A stretch of 52,395 nucleotides of DNA from DATCZS01 sp036525795 (lineage in GTDB: Bacteria; Actinomycetota; Acidimicrobiia; Spongiisociales; ZC4RG35), in contig DATCZS010000057.1 of NCBI GenBank assembly GCA_036525795.1, forward strand, positions 1 to 52,395. The letters are read 5' to 3'. Below the pieces are notes generated by a model. The model saw nothing but the letters and a program-made list of their open reading frames with translations. It did not search any database and had not been told where the DNA came from. A program made the position numbers and the translations under genes. Below are positions 39,686 to 49,567 of this stretch, in pieces (positions within the stretch are counted from its first letter, which is position 1; each line of letters opens with the position of its first letter).

Positions 39686-40554
39686 TCGAGACCAGGGCGC
39701 TGGTCAAGCGCTACGGCTCTACGACCGCTCTCGATGGGCTCGATCTGAAGGTGGAAGATGGGGCGGTGTACGGGCTGGTCGGTCCCAACGGCGCGGGAAA
39801 GACCACGCTGCTCGGACTGCTGTCCGGTCTGAGAACGCCGACGGAGGGATCGCTCCACCTCGACGTCGGGCCCGAGGAGGTGGCGGTGCTTCCGGACACA
39901 CCGAGATTCGACCCGTGGCTGTCCGGTCGGGAGGTGGTCCAGCTCGCAGCTCACCTTGCATCGGCGGACGACTCCCGGGTCGACGAGGTGCTGGCGGACG
40001 CCGGGCTGGCGGATGCGGCGGATCGGTCGGTCGGCGGGTATTCGCGGGGCATGCTCCAGCGGCTCGGGGTTGCCTGCACGGTGGTCGGCTCGCCCCGGCT
40101 GGTTCTGCTCGACGAGCCCGCCTCTGCCCTCGACCCGCTGGGACGGCGCGAGGTCCTCGACCTGATCGCCCGGCTCCGCGGCTCGGCGACAGTGCTGTTT
40201 TCGAGTCACATCCTGGGCGACGTTCAGGAGGTGTGCGACACGGTCGGGATCCTCGATCGGGGGAGGCTGCTGTTCCAGGGACACATCGATGATCTGCTGG
40301 TGGGTTCGGCTGTCCCGCGGTATGTGGTCCGGTGCCGGCCACCGGTGGACGGGGTGGCCGAGGCTCTGCGGCGCGAACCCTGGATCGTGGAGGTCGAGCA
40401 TGCCGGCGACGGTGAACTCGTCGTGATCGTGAGGACCCTCGACGAGGCAGAGGCCCTGTTGCCTGGGGCGCTGGCGGAGGCCGGGGCCAGGGTCGTGTCC
40501 TTCGGGCCGGAGGCGGTCACTCTGGAGCGGGCGTTCCTGGAGGTGACCCGATGA
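39682..40554 (+). CDS. ABC transporter ATP-binding protein (YxlF-like)
   Basis: 290 residues. Walker A GPNGAGKTT; an unusually short segment after it; signature variant GGYSRGMLQR; Walker B LVLLDEPASALDP; switch SSHILGDV. The last 80 residues form the DrrA/YxlF-type C-terminal domain. Overlaps both neighbours by four bases. Forms the engine of a one-ATPase, one-permease exporter. Confidence 0.9.
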   Translation: MIETRALVKRYGSTTALDGLDLKVEDGAVYGLVGPNGAGKTTLLGLLSGLRTPTEGSLHLDVGPEEVAVLPDTPRFDPWLSGREVVQLAAHLASADDSRVDEVLADAGLADAADRSVGGYSRGMLQRLGVACTVVGSPRLVLLDEPASALDPLGRREVLDLIARLRGSATVLFSSHILGDVQEVCDTVGILDRGRLLFQGHIDDLLVGSAVPRYVVRCRPPVDGVAEALRREPWIVEVEHAGDGELVVIVRTLDEAEALLPGALAEAGARVVSFGPEAVTLERAFLEVTR

Positions 40555-41309
40555 CTCTGTGGCGCCTCGAATGGCTCCGGTTGATACGAACCAGGCGTTG
40601 GGTGGCACTGGTCGGGGTGTTCGTGTTCTTCGGGCTTCTCGGACCGCTGTCAGCTCGCTACATCGCCGAGATCGTCTCGTTCGCCGGGGGCGAGCTGGAG
40701 GGAGCCACCATCGAGTTCCCGCCCCCGGTGCCTGCCGACGGGATGGCGCAGTACGTCTCCAACGCCATGCAGATCGGGGGGCTGGTGGCCGTGGTGGTGG
40801 CGGCCGGGGCGCTCGCCTTCGACGCCGTCCCCGAGATGGGCGTGTTCCTCCGCACCCGGATCCCGTCGGTCGGCCGCATTCTGATGCCGCGCATCGTGGT
40901 GACCACGAGCGCCGTCGTGGTCTCTTTCATTCTCGGTTCGCTCACCGCCTGGTACATGACCTGGGCGCTGATCGGGTCGCCAGATGCGGGTTCGATCGTC
41001 ATCGGCCTGCTGCTCGGGGTGATGTTCCTGCTTTTCCTGGTGGCGCTTGTGGCGGCGGTGGCAGGGCGTGCGTCTTCTGTGCTCGGCACGGTCATGGTGT
41101 CGATCGTGGTGCTGCTGGTCATGCCGATCCTGGCGCTCTCGGACGCGATCGGGAGGTGGCTACCCACCCATCTGGCCGGGGCGCTGGGTGCCCTCCCCGC
41201 CGGCGGCACGCAGCCGGGCGACTACCTCGGTTCGGCCATCGTGACCGCGGCCGCAACCGCGGCGCTCTTCTGGCTGGGAGTCCGGTTCGCCCGCAGGCGC
41301 GAGCTGTAG
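40551..41309 (+). CDS. ABC-2 type permease (YxlG-like)
   Basis: 252 residues with six helices: about 17-37, 70-93, 105-130, 140-165, 172-195 and 215-245. MTLWRLEWLRLIRTRRWVAL at the start is typical of ABC-2 permeases (L-R-x-E-x-x-R-x-x-R). Third gene of the yxlEFG-like set. Cargo not known. Confidence 0.87.
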   Translation: MTLWRLEWLRLIRTRRWVALVGVFVFFGLLGPLSARYIAEIVSFAGGELEGATIEFPPPVPADGMAQYVSNAMQIGGLVAVVVAAGALAFDAVPEMGVFLRTRIPSVGRILMPRIVVTTSAVVVSFILGSLTAWYMTWALIGSPDAGSIVIGLLLGVMFLLFLVALVAAVAGRASSVLGTVMVSIVVLLVMPILALSDAIGRWLPTHLAGALGALPAGGTQPGDYLGSAIVTAAATAALFWLGVRFARRREL

Positions 41310-41365
41310 AGGCAAACAGAACGTTCCGAGTTGATGCGCACATCCCGGGCGTTCAACATGGCGGC

Positions 41366-41944
41366 GTGTCAGTCGTCCCTCCCCAGTTCGACGTACCCCC
41401 GGGCATCGAAACAGGGGCGTTCTGTCTGGAACCGCTCACCGTCGTGCATGCGGAGGTCGACTTCGCGGCACTCATGAGCAGCCGGGAGACGCTGCGGGAA
41501 TGGAGCGGATCCGACTGGCCATCGGACGAGTTCACGCTCGAGGAGAACAGGGACGACCTCGAGAGGCATGACCGGGAGCACCGGCATCGGGAGGCATTCA
41601 CCTTCACGGTGCTGGCGCCTGATCGGAACCGGTGCCTGGGTTGTGTCTACCTCACCCCGCTCCGGTGGGAAGCCGAGGCGAACCGAAACGCGCTCGGCGA
41701 TGTGGGGGAGGATGAGGCGGTCGTCGGATTCTGGGTGATCGACGAGCAGCGCAGAGCCGCCCTAGACCGGCGGCTGCTGGCCGAACTCCGAACGTGGCTC
41801 GCCGGTTGGCCGTTTGCCACGGTGTCCTTCGCGGCGGCTCTCGCCCATCGCCATCAGATCGGCCTCTTCGAGGATGCCGGGCTCCGACCCCGGGCCGAGA
41901 TCACCGTGACCGGGCGGACGGGGATCTTCCGGCTGTACACATGA
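41366..41944 (+). CDS. GNAT-family-like N-acetyltransferase
   Basis: 192 residues from GTG 41366. After a 30-residue start, HAEVDFAALMSSRETLREWS is the first helix; then FTFTVLAPDRNRCLGCVYLT (beta strands 2-3), EDEAVVGFWVIDEQR (strand 4) and FEDAGLRPRAEI (the last helix-strand, with G-L-R as in GNAT). The usual pyrophosphate loop R/Q-x-x-G-x-G/A is replaced by RRAALDRRLL. It may therefore bind acetyl-CoA poorly. Substrate unknown; not coupled to the upstream ABC genes. Confidence 0.7.
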   Translation: MSVVPPQFDVPPGIETGAFCLEPLTVVHAEVDFAALMSSRETLREWSGSDWPSDEFTLEENRDDLERHDREHRHREAFTFTVLAPDRNRCLGCVYLTPLRWEAEANRNALGDVGEDEAVVGFWVIDEQRRAALDRRLLAELRTWLAGWPFATVSFAAALAHRHQIGLFEDAGLRPRAEITVTGRTGIFRLYT

Positions 41945-41953
41945 GCGCCAACG

Positions 41954-42361
41954 TCAGCCCGCCAGGAACGAGAGGCGAACGTGGCGAGTGGGGTTGTCGG
42001 CGTTGGGGTCGACGAGTACTACCGACTGCCAGGTTCCGAGCGCCGGACGGCCGTCGATCACCGGGATGGTGACGCTGGGGGAGATCAGCGCCGGCATCAC
42101 GTGGTCCCTTCCGTGCCCGGGGGTCCCGTGACGGTGTCGCCACCGTCCGGGGTCGAGCGGCAGGAGCTCATCGATCGTGGAAAGGAGGTCGAGGTCGCTC
42201 CCGGCCCCGGTCTCGATCACGGCCACCCCGGCGGTGGCGTGGGGCACGAACACCGAGAGCAGCCCGTCGCCGCGCCCGGCGACGAACGCCAGGAGGTCTG
42301 CGGTGAGGTCGTGTATCGACGGGCGGCGTCCGGTTTCGATGGTCAGGACGGTCGAATCCAT
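41954..42361 (-). CDS. YjbQ-family protein (UPF0047)
   Basis: 135 residues, one compact domain. GLLSVFVPHATAGVAVIETG is the family signature with the conserved His. HRHGTPGHGRDHVMPALISP and LGTWQSVVLVDPN follow in the standard order. Members of this family have a weak thiamine phosphate synthase activity, and the true role is unsettled. Converges with the GNAT gene and diverges from the thiolase gene with 47 bases between. Confidence 0.88.
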   Translation of the reverse strand: MDSTVLTIETGRRPSIHDLTADLLAFVAGRGDGLLSVFVPHATAGVAVIETGAGSDLDLLSTIDELLPLDPGRWRHRHGTPGHGRDHVMPALISPSVTIPVIDGRPALGTWQSVVLVDPNADNPTRHVRLSFLAG

Positions 42362-42408
42362 GGCGGCGAGGCTACCCTCGCCACGTCGCCCTTCGATCGA
42401 GAACGAGC

Positions 42409-43611
<1,203 letters not shown>

Positions 43612-43666
43612 CCATCGACCTCCTCTGTGGCACACTGGCCGCTCCACGTTCGCGGAGGTCACGCCG

Positions 43667-44653
43667 GTGGACCAACTGGAGGCGTTTGCGCTCGGCCCGG
43701 TGCTGGTGGAACGGCCCTGGGGAGGGCGCCGGCTGGAGGCATACGGAAAGCACCTGCCCCCGGGCCTTCGGATCGGGGAGAGCTGGGAGGTGTGCGATCT
43801 CCCGGCATCGGTGGCACCCCACGTGGTCGATCCGAGGTCGAGAGTGGCCGGAGGGCCGCTCGCCGGACTGGCGCTGTCCGAACTGATCGAACGCTTCGGT
43901 GAGCGGTTCCTTGGATCGGCCTCGCCCACCGCACAGGGAGACTTCCCCCTTCTCGTCAAGCTTCTCGACGCACGGGAGAACCTGTCGGTTCAGGTCCACC
44001 CCCATGCCGAGTATTCACACGACCACCCGGAGTCCCGCCCCAAGACGGAGTCGTGGTACATCGTCGAAGCCACCGAGGGGGCCGAACTCTTCCTCGGTTT
44101 CGAGCCGGCAGTCACCCTCGAACAGGTGGAAGCCGCCGCCGGCACGCCGTCGATCGTCGGACTGCTCCGTCGCGTGCCCGCCCAGGCAGGCGGGTTTCAC
44201 CGTCTGCCGGCCGGGCTGGCACATGCGCTGGGGGAGGGGGTGATGGTGGTCGAGGTCCAGACCCCCAGCGACAGCACCTTCCGTCTGTATGACTGGTCTC
44301 AGCACTACGGGAGACGCTCGAGGCCCCTCCACCTGGGCGAAGCCCTCGAGACATTGACGTTCGGTCATGAGGAGGAGCTGTCCCGGGCACCGGCGGCGGT
44401 GCCCGGTGTGAGAGACCTCGAATCGAACCGGCACTACTGGATCAGGGAGCACCGGTCGGATGGCGCTCTGACCCTTGACCCTGCGTCCGAAGTGCGGGTG
44501 CTCGTTGTCGCAGCCGGTCGGCTGGCGGTCGATGGTCGGGCGCACGGCGCAGGGACGACGCTCATCGTCCCTGCCGAGGCGATCTCGAACACGACGCTGC
44601 GCGCCGACGGCGGGGCCACTGTGTTGGAGGTCGGGCTCGGCCGACCCACCTGA
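43667..44653 (+). CDS. manA: Mannose-6-phosphate isomerase, class I
   Basis: 328 residues from GTG 43667, GGAGG about nine bases upstream. LVERPWGGRRLEAYGKHLPP and GESWEVCDLP begin the cupin-like fold. Zinc ligands lie in SVQVHPHAEY (Gln, His), KTESWYIVEA (Glu) and VEVQTPSDSTFRLYDW (region of the last His, here replaced by Thr-Pro, Gln in E-V-Q). It interconverts fructose 6-phosphate and mannose 6-phosphate for mannosylated lipids and polymers. It begins 55 bases after the thiolase. Confidence 0.88.
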   Translation: MDQLEAFALGPVLVERPWGGRRLEAYGKHLPPGLRIGESWEVCDLPASVAPHVVDPRSRVAGGPLAGLALSELIERFGERFLGSASPTAQGDFPLLVKLLDARENLSVQVHPHAEYSHDHPESRPKTESWYIVEATEGAELFLGFEPAVTLEQVEAAAGTPSIVGLLRRVPAQAGGFHRLPAGLAHALGEGVMVVEVQTPSDSTFRLYDWSQHYGRRSRPLHLGEALETLTFGHEEELSRAPAAVPGVRDLESNRHYWIREHRSDGALTLDPASEVRVLVVAAGRLAVDGRAHGAGTTLIVPAEAISNTTLRADGGATVLEVGLGRPT

Positions 44654-44659
44654 CGAAGC

Positions 44660-45112
44660 TCAGGCTCCCCAGCGCCAGATCATGGCCGCGATGGTGATCG
44701 CCAGCAGGGCCCCTTCGGCCGATCCGACCCGGGCCACCTTCGCCTCGATGGCGCGGGCAGCTCCCACCTCGCCGGAGTCGTGGAGGTCGGCCGCCTTCTT
44801 GGCCAGCGGTCCGAAGAACCGGCTGCCCAGGATCGCTCCGACGATGATCGTGAAGAATCCGATCGAGACGAACACGGATCCGAAGGAGTAGGCGTCGTTG
44901 CTTCCGAGAACGAGGAAGATCCCGGTGACGAGAAGCACCACCGCAGCCGGCGTCTGCACCCGGAGCCCCAGATCGGCGAGGGCACGGTGGAAGGTCGAGG
45001 CGGCCGGGCCCTCTGCCTTGGCGTACCGCATGGAGAGCGTCATGGCGGCCACGCCGGCTCCGAACCAGGTCGCTGCCCCAAGCACGTGCAGGAACAACAG
45101 GAACTGTTGCAT
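44660..45112 (-). CDS. DUF2269-like integral membrane protein
   Basis: 150 residues from ATG 45112 preceded by GAGAGGAAG. The start MQQFLLFLHVLGAATWFGAG has the F-x-H-x-x-x-A-x-x-W-x-G pattern of DUF2269 / copper-resistance-like four-helix proteins. Helices lie at about 3-24, 50-66, 78-97 and 130-147. Distant sister of the gene at 4273. Six bases separate its stop from that of manA on the other strand. Confidence 0.75.
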   Translation of the reverse strand: MQQFLLFLHVLGAATWFGAGVAAMTLSMRYAKAEGPAASTFHRALADLGLRVQTPAAVVLLVTGIFLVLGSNDAYSFGSVFVSIGFFTIIVGAILGSRFFGPLAKKAADLHDSGEVGAARAIEAKVARVGSAEGALLAITIAAMIWRWGA

Positions 45113-45147
45113 GGTGTCTTCCTCTCGCCGCGGTGTGCGACAGGACC

Positions 45148-46134
45148 CTACCGTCTCAAAGGATCGACGACCGCCCGAAGGGCGAACGAGGCGATCCAGT
45201 GGGTGGCAGCGAAGTGATCTTCGTCGAGCGCGGCGAGGCCGTGGACGCGGTGCCGGTGCTCGGCCCGTTCGATGGCCTCGCGCAGGTCGGGGTCGTCGAC
45301 CATCGAGGCGATCGTTCGGAGGGCGTACGCCCTCGACAGGTTGAGCCCGAGGAGATGGCTCACCGCCCCGTCGCTGGGGTCGGGGCACGGGACCGGCTGC
45401 AGATGCGAGATCTGGGCGATGGCGGAAGGGAGGGAGCGATCGAGCCAGCGGGCCCGCTCATGGGGCTCGAGCGCGGCGAGGGTGGTCGCCGTCGCCTCCA
45501 ACGTCGGGGAGAGGAAGTCGGTCGGTCCGGGTTCTTCTTCCAGGTGCGTTGTCAGACCGTTGCCCCACCAGTCGCGGATCCGTCCGATCGCCTGAGACCA
45601 GAGCGGCTCGCCGGCGTCGCGCAGCAGTCCGAGCGCAAAGGCGGTGTTGCGGTGCAGACCGGTCTCGTTGGGACGGTCGAGGCCGCCGAGCCAGGCGGAG
45701 AGCGTGCGGCGGACGTGAGACGTGAGTGGGCTGAGTGCCCGGTGCGCCTGGTGGAGACCGGCCTGGGCCAAGGCCCGGTCGAGCATCGTCACCCACGCCA
45801 TTCCGTAGGGGATCTCGAAGGCGTCGAGCACCCCTGATTCGAGGGTGGCGGTCTCGCGCAGGATGGCATCCGGGGTGAGTGTGGTCGTCAGGAGTCGGTG
45901 GCCGGCGGAGTCGCTCGCCCCGAGCAGAACGAGGCCGGCCAGGGTCCAATGCCCATGGACCGCCGAGTGCCAGTCGTATGCGCCGAAGAACACCGGGTGG
46001 GCATCGCTCACCGGCCGATAGAGATCCTCCACGTCCGGGTGGTTCCAGTGGGGCTCGTCGGTGGTCACCGCCTCCAGCGCCATGGCCGCGATCCGCTCGA
46101 GGATTTGGGGGAGATCGTGAGGTGGGACTGGCAT
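45148..46134 (-). CDS. DUF2891 family protein
   Basis: 328 residues, no signal. HPVFFGAYDWHSAVHGHWTL near residue 46 is the family signature (HP-x-F-x-x-x-DWHSAVHGHW). GMAWVTML, RNTAFALGL and SDGAVSHLLGLNLSRAYAL continue the conserved helices; the whole is helical, like an alpha/alpha toroid. Members are unstudied. It ends 35 bases upstream of the DUF2269 gene start and could be in the same message. Confidence 0.85.
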   Translation of the reverse strand: MPVPPHDLPQILERIAAMALEAVTTDEPHWNHPDVEDLYRPVSDAHPVFFGAYDWHSAVHGHWTLAGLVLLGASDSAGHRLLTTTLTPDAILRETATLESGVLDAFEIPYGMAWVTMLDRALAQAGLHQAHRALSPLTSHVRRTLSAWLGGLDRPNETGLHRNTAFALGLLRDAGEPLWSQAIGRIRDWWGNGLTTHLEEEPGPTDFLSPTLEATATTLAALEPHERARWLDRSLPSAIAQISHLQPVPCPDPSDGAVSHLLGLNLSRAYALRTIASMVDDPDLREAIERAEHRHRVHGLAALDEDHFAATHWIASFALRAVVDPLRR

Positions 46135-46358
46135 GTCAGTGGGATCGACGGCCCATGATGGCTGTGGGTCGTCCCGTTCGCCAGGCGGGGAAGGTCAGGT
46201 TGGTCGGTTCGGGAGGACGCAATCCCACGGCGGCACCATGTTCCGGCCACATCGGTGGCGCCCGCACCCCTGATCCCGCTGCCGGTGGACGGGGTTGACC
46301 GACACCGCAGGTAGGTTGGATCCATGCAATGTGATCGACGGCGACGGGAGTGGGTCAG

Positions 46359-46631
46359 ATGACGGTGCCACAGGGGATGCAGGGTGCCGGCCGGCTGGTA
46401 GGGGTCGTGCTCTACGTCGTGACGGGGTTCTTCTACATCACATCGGGGCTGGTCGTTCCCCTGTTCCCGTGGTTGATGATCCTCAACGCCGTGTGGGCCT
46501 TCGGATTCGTGGTGATGCTGCGACGGTCACGGGCGCAGTGGTGGGTGGCACCCGTCGGGGCGGTGGCCGCGATCGTGTTCTGGGTGGTGTTCGTGTGGGG
46601 CGGCGAGGCGATCTTTGGATGGACGGCCTGA
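46359..46631 (+). CDS. Small membrane protein
   Basis: 90 residues, two or three helices (about 12-32, 36-52 and 62-82). GRLVGVVLYVVTGFFYITSG and LVVPLFPWLMILNAVW resemble small actinobacterial membrane proteins of no known role. The start could also be GTG 46350. It overlaps aat by 13 bases, so the two are translated together. Confidence 0.65.
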   Translation: MTVPQGMQGAGRLVGVVLYVVTGFFYITSGLVVPLFPWLMILNAVWAFGFVVMLRRSRAQWWVAPVGAVAAIVFWVVFVWGGEAIFGWTA

Positions 46632-47299
46632 TCGCTCCGATCGAACCGCCGCCATCGCAATGGGCGTTCCCCGACCCTGAGAGCGCCGGGGTGGAAGACT
46701 GCGTCGCCGTCGGCGCCGATCTGGAACCGGGCACCGTGCTCCAGGCGTACCGATCCGGGCTCTTCCCCATGCACCTTCCGGACGGTGGGCCGCTGGGCTG
46801 GTGGTCGCCGCATCGGCGCGGGGTCATCCCTCTCGACGGTCTCAGGGTCTCGCGCAGTCTGCGTCGGTCGGTCCGCCTGCTGCGGACCACCGTCGACCGC
46901 AACTTCGAGGATGTGGTAGAAGGGTGCGCCGACCCGCGGCGCCCCAGTGGCTGGATCACCGACGACATCCGCGAGGCCTACGTCGGGCTTCACCGGCTGG
47001 GGTGGGCGCACTCGGTGGAGGCGTGGGCCGACGGTCGGCTGGTCGGAGGTCTCTACGGGATCGCCATAGGTGGTGCGTTCTTCGGGGAGTCGATGTTTCA
47101 CGCGGTGTCCGATGCCTCCAAGGTGGCGCTGGTGCGGTTGGTGACCGAGATGCGCGGTGGCGGCGCCGTCCTGCTGGATGTGCAGTGGCGTACCGACCAT
47201 CTGGCATCGCTGGGAGCCGTGGAGATCGGTCGGACCGAGTACCTCGTCCGGCTCCGGGCGGCGCTTGCGCTCCCCCTGCCGGCGGTGTGGACGAGCTGA
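46619..47299 (+). CDS. aat: Leucyl/phenylalanyl-tRNA-protein transferase
   Basis: 226 residues. The start SQWAFPDPESAGVEDCVAVG leads to the family core AYRSGLFPMHLP and LGWWSPHRRGVIPLDGLRVS, then WAHSVEAWADGRLVGGLYGI and GESMFHAVSDASKVAL. It attaches Leu or Phe to N-terminal Arg or Lys of proteins as a degradation signal for ClpS-ClpAP(C). The start lies in the end of the preceding membrane protein gene. Confidence 0.93.
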   Translation: MDGLIAPIEPPPSQWAFPDPESAGVEDCVAVGADLEPGTVLQAYRSGLFPMHLPDGGPLGWWSPHRRGVIPLDGLRVSRSLRRSVRLLRTTVDRNFEDVVEGCADPRRPSGWITDDIREAYVGLHRLGWAHSVEAWADGRLVGGLYGIAIGGAFFGESMFHAVSDASKVALVRLVTEMRGGGAVLLDVQWRTDHLASLGAVEIGRTEYLVRLRAALALPLPAVWTS

Positions 47300-47355
47300 G
47301 TCGGCGGGCCGCCATAGGAGCCGGTACGATCCTCTCACCCGGAGAGAGGACGTCG

Positions 47356-48210
47356 ATGGCGAAGGTGTTGGCCGCCGTCGATCTGACGCCGCTCGGTCGG
47401 CGGGTGGCAGACCGCGGGCGAATGCTGGCCGACGAACTCGACGGCTCCCTCGAGATCGTCCACGTCTCCGAGCCGATGTCCGAGGCGTTCGTGCCCGATC
47501 CCGTCGCCGCCCTCATTCGATCCCGTGAGCGGGCGATGCTCGAGGAGCTGGGGGAGTGGTGCCGGTCTCGCACCGAGCGCCCGATTCGCGTGACCTCGGT
47601 CAAGGGATCACCGTCCTGGGAGATCGTGAAGGCGGCCAAGAAGGCGGATCTCACGGTGATCGGCTCGTCCGCCATCGATCAGGCCCACGTCGGACCGTCT
47701 GCCCGACGTGTGTTGCAGGCCAGCCGCGGAGATGTGCTCATGGTTCGTCGCCAGCCGCGGGTCCCCTACCGGCGCGTCGTCGTCGGCGTGGACATGTCGG
47801 AGGCGTCTTCTCTGGCTGTCATCAGCTCGTTTCGGTGGGCGCCCGACGCCGAGTTCACCCTCGTCCATGCGGTCACGCCTCGATTCGACGGGTTGATGAC
47901 GGAGGCCGGGATGTTTCCCGAAGAGGTGATTCATGCCACCCGGGACCGGGTGGACCGGGCGGGGATCGCCCTCGAGGAGTTCGCCGAGAGATGGCCGGGT
48001 CGGGTGCGCACGGTGCTGACCGACGGCCCCGCCAAGGAGGTCATCGAAGAGACGGCCCGTCGACGGTCGGCCGATCTCGTGGCGGTGGCCAACCATGGGG
48101 CAAGCGCCACCAAGATGGTCCTTCTCGGCACCGTTGCCGGCGAGGTGCTCGACTCGATGCCGTGCGACGTGCTGGTCGCTCGTGTCCCGAGCGAGTTTCG
48201 TCGACCCTGA
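47356..48210 (+). CDS. Tandem universal stress protein
   Basis: 284 residues, two UspA domains (about 1-130 and 138-284). VLAAVDLTPLGRRVADRGR opens the first and RVVVGVDMSEASSLAVIS the second. The ATP-binding loop is weak in the first (GPSARRVLQASRGDVLMV) and better in the second (GASATKMVLLGTVAGEVLDS, near G-2x-G-9x-G-S/T). Double Usp proteins are common in actinobacteria and rise in dormancy or low oxygen. GGAGAGAGGA lies seven bases before the ATG. Confidence 0.88.
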   Translation: MAKVLAAVDLTPLGRRVADRGRMLADELDGSLEIVHVSEPMSEAFVPDPVAALIRSRERAMLEELGEWCRSRTERPIRVTSVKGSPSWEIVKAAKKADLTVIGSSAIDQAHVGPSARRVLQASRGDVLMVRRQPRVPYRRVVVGVDMSEASSLAVISSFRWAPDAEFTLVHAVTPRFDGLMTEAGMFPEEVIHATRDRVDRAGIALEEFAERWPGRVRTVLTDGPAKEVIEETARRRSADLVAVANHGASATKMVLLGTVAGEVLDSMPCDVLVARVPSEFRRP

Positions 48211-48253
48211 GCGTGCAACCTTTCCTGCAGTCCCTTCTGAAGGCCAGATCGAG

Positions 48254-48277
48254 ATAGGTCCGGTTGGACCTATGTCC
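48254..48277. promoter_or_regulatory. Nested inverted repeats upstream of the bactofilin-like gene
   Basis: ATAGGTCC-GGTT-GGACCTAT (48254-48273) is a perfect 8-bp-arm repeat, and its right half overlaps a second palindrome GGAC-CTAT-GTCC (48266-48277). They lie 45-70 bases before the start of the next gene. The first could also be a weak terminator for the Usp gene. The second resembles a DosR-type half-site pair. The two uses cannot be told apart by eye. Confidence 0.4.
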
Positions 48278-48321
48278 GGTCAGCGAGCCCTCGTAGGTTC
48301 GTGGACAGCAGGAGGTATTTC

Positions 48322-49410
48322 ATGAAGCGTCTGATGTTCGTCGCGGTCGTTGCGCTCGTGGTCGTATCCGGGGTGTCGGCGGCGGTGGTCGCCCAGGAGG
48401 AGAGGCAGTATCTGGACGGCAAGCTGCGGTTCGGAGACGACATCACCGTGCCGTCGGGTCAAACGGTGGAGGGCGACCTGTACGCCTTCGGCGGGCGGGT
48501 CGACATCGACGGGCTGGTGACCGGCGACGTGATCGCGTTCGCCGGAGACGTGACAGTGGCAGGTGAGATCGGGGGCGATCTCATCGTCGGGTCGGGGATC
48601 ATGAACGTCTCGGGAACCGTGGGCGGAGATGTTCGCGTCGGGGCGGGCCAGGCGACCATCGGCGGAGAGGTCGGGGAGGACGTGCTGGCCGGTGTCGGAC
48701 AGCTCGACGTCACCGGTGATGTGGGCGGTGATCTGATCTTCGGTGCGGGCCTCACGTCGGTTGCCGGCAGGGTGGCCGGGGACCTGCTGGGACAGACCGG
48801 TTCGTATTCCCTCACGGGCACGGTCGTCGGTACGGCGGACGTGACGATTCGGGAGACCGCGGACGTCGATCCTCCCAATCCGTTCGTCCGGGGCCTGTCG
48901 CGGTTCGCGTCGTTGCTCTTGATCGGGTTCCTGATGCTGTGGAAGGGCCGCCCGCTGTTCGAGCGCACCATCGCGGCGATCGATCAGAAGCCGGGTCCGT
49001 CGGCGCTCTGGGGTATCGGCTTGTTGTTCGGGCTGGTGATCGTTCCCTTGCTGGCCACGCTGGTCGGCGTTCTGCTCGCTTTGCTGTTCGGGTGGCTGGG
49101 CCTCGGCCTGATCGTGGGGCTGTTGGTGGTGGTGATGGTCCTCACCTGGGTGCTGGTAGGGGTCGTGGGGTTCGTGATCATTGCCGTGCTGGCACCGCTG
49201 ACCGCGGGAACCTGGCTGGCCGGCCGCGTGCTTCCCACGATGGCCGCCTATTTCGCAATGGCGGCAGGAATCGCGGTGCTGGTCGTGGTCGGCTTCGTTC
49301 CTGTACTCGATGTGCTCGTCGGCCTCGCCGTGACGATCTGGGGAGGCGGAGCGTGGCTGAGCGTGTTGCGGTCGGGATCACGACCTGCGGAGGTGGCGGT
49401 CGCGCCCTGA
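48322..49410 (+). CDS. Bactofilin-like beta-solenoid domain with membrane C-terminus
   Basis: 362 residues. A signal peptide (to about 24, AVVAQ) and then, at residues 30-180, short repeats of the G-D-V/L-x-x-x-x-G-x-V/I-x-V-x-G type (VEGDLYAFGGRVDIDG, VTGDVIAFAGDVTVAG, VGGDVRVGAGQATIGG), typical of the polymer-forming bactofilin solenoid. After 190 come five membrane helices with LLIGFLMLWKGRPLFER first. Because of the signal, the solenoid should be outside the membrane, unlike cytoskeletal bactofilins. AGGAGG lies seven bases before the ATG. Confidence 0.82.
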   Translation: MKRLMFVAVVALVVVSGVSAAVVAQEERQYLDGKLRFGDDITVPSGQTVEGDLYAFGGRVDIDGLVTGDVIAFAGDVTVAGEIGGDLIVGSGIMNVSGTVGGDVRVGAGQATIGGEVGEDVLAGVGQLDVTGDVGGDLIFGAGLTSVAGRVAGDLLGQTGSYSLTGTVVGTADVTIRETADVDPPNPFVRGLSRFASLLLIGFLMLWKGRPLFERTIAAIDQKPGPSALWGIGLLFGLVIVPLLATLVGVLLALLFGWLGLGLIVGLLVVVMVLTWVLVGVVGFVIIAVLAPLTAGTWLAGRVLPTMAAYFAMAAGIAVLVVVGFVPVLDVLVGLAVTIWGGGAWLSVLRSGSRPAEVAVAP

Positions 49411-49492
49411 ACGAAGGGGCCCGGCCGGAGATGTGCGAGGTTGCCGCGGTGTCGGAGGCGATCCCCGAGTGGCCTCTGTATCGTCTCCTCGC

Positions 49493-49567
49493 GGGCCCGT
49501 AGCTCAATCAGGTCAGAGCAGCGGACTCATAATCCGTTGGTTGCAGGTTCGAGCCCTGCCGGGCCCA
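49493..49567 (+). tRNA. tRNA with anticodon CAT, probably elongator tRNA-Met
   Basis: 75 bases fold without mismatch in the acceptor stem (GGGCCCG/CGGGCCC), D stem GCTC/GAGC, anticodon stem GCGGA/TCCGT with loop CTCATAA, and T stem GCAGG/CCTGC with loop TTCGAGC; discriminator A. CCA is not encoded. Anticodon CAT could also mean tRNA-Ile2 (lysidine-modified); the body resembles actinobacterial elongator Met. An initiator is excluded because the first pair matches and the anticodon stem lacks three G-C pairs. Confidence 0.95.
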
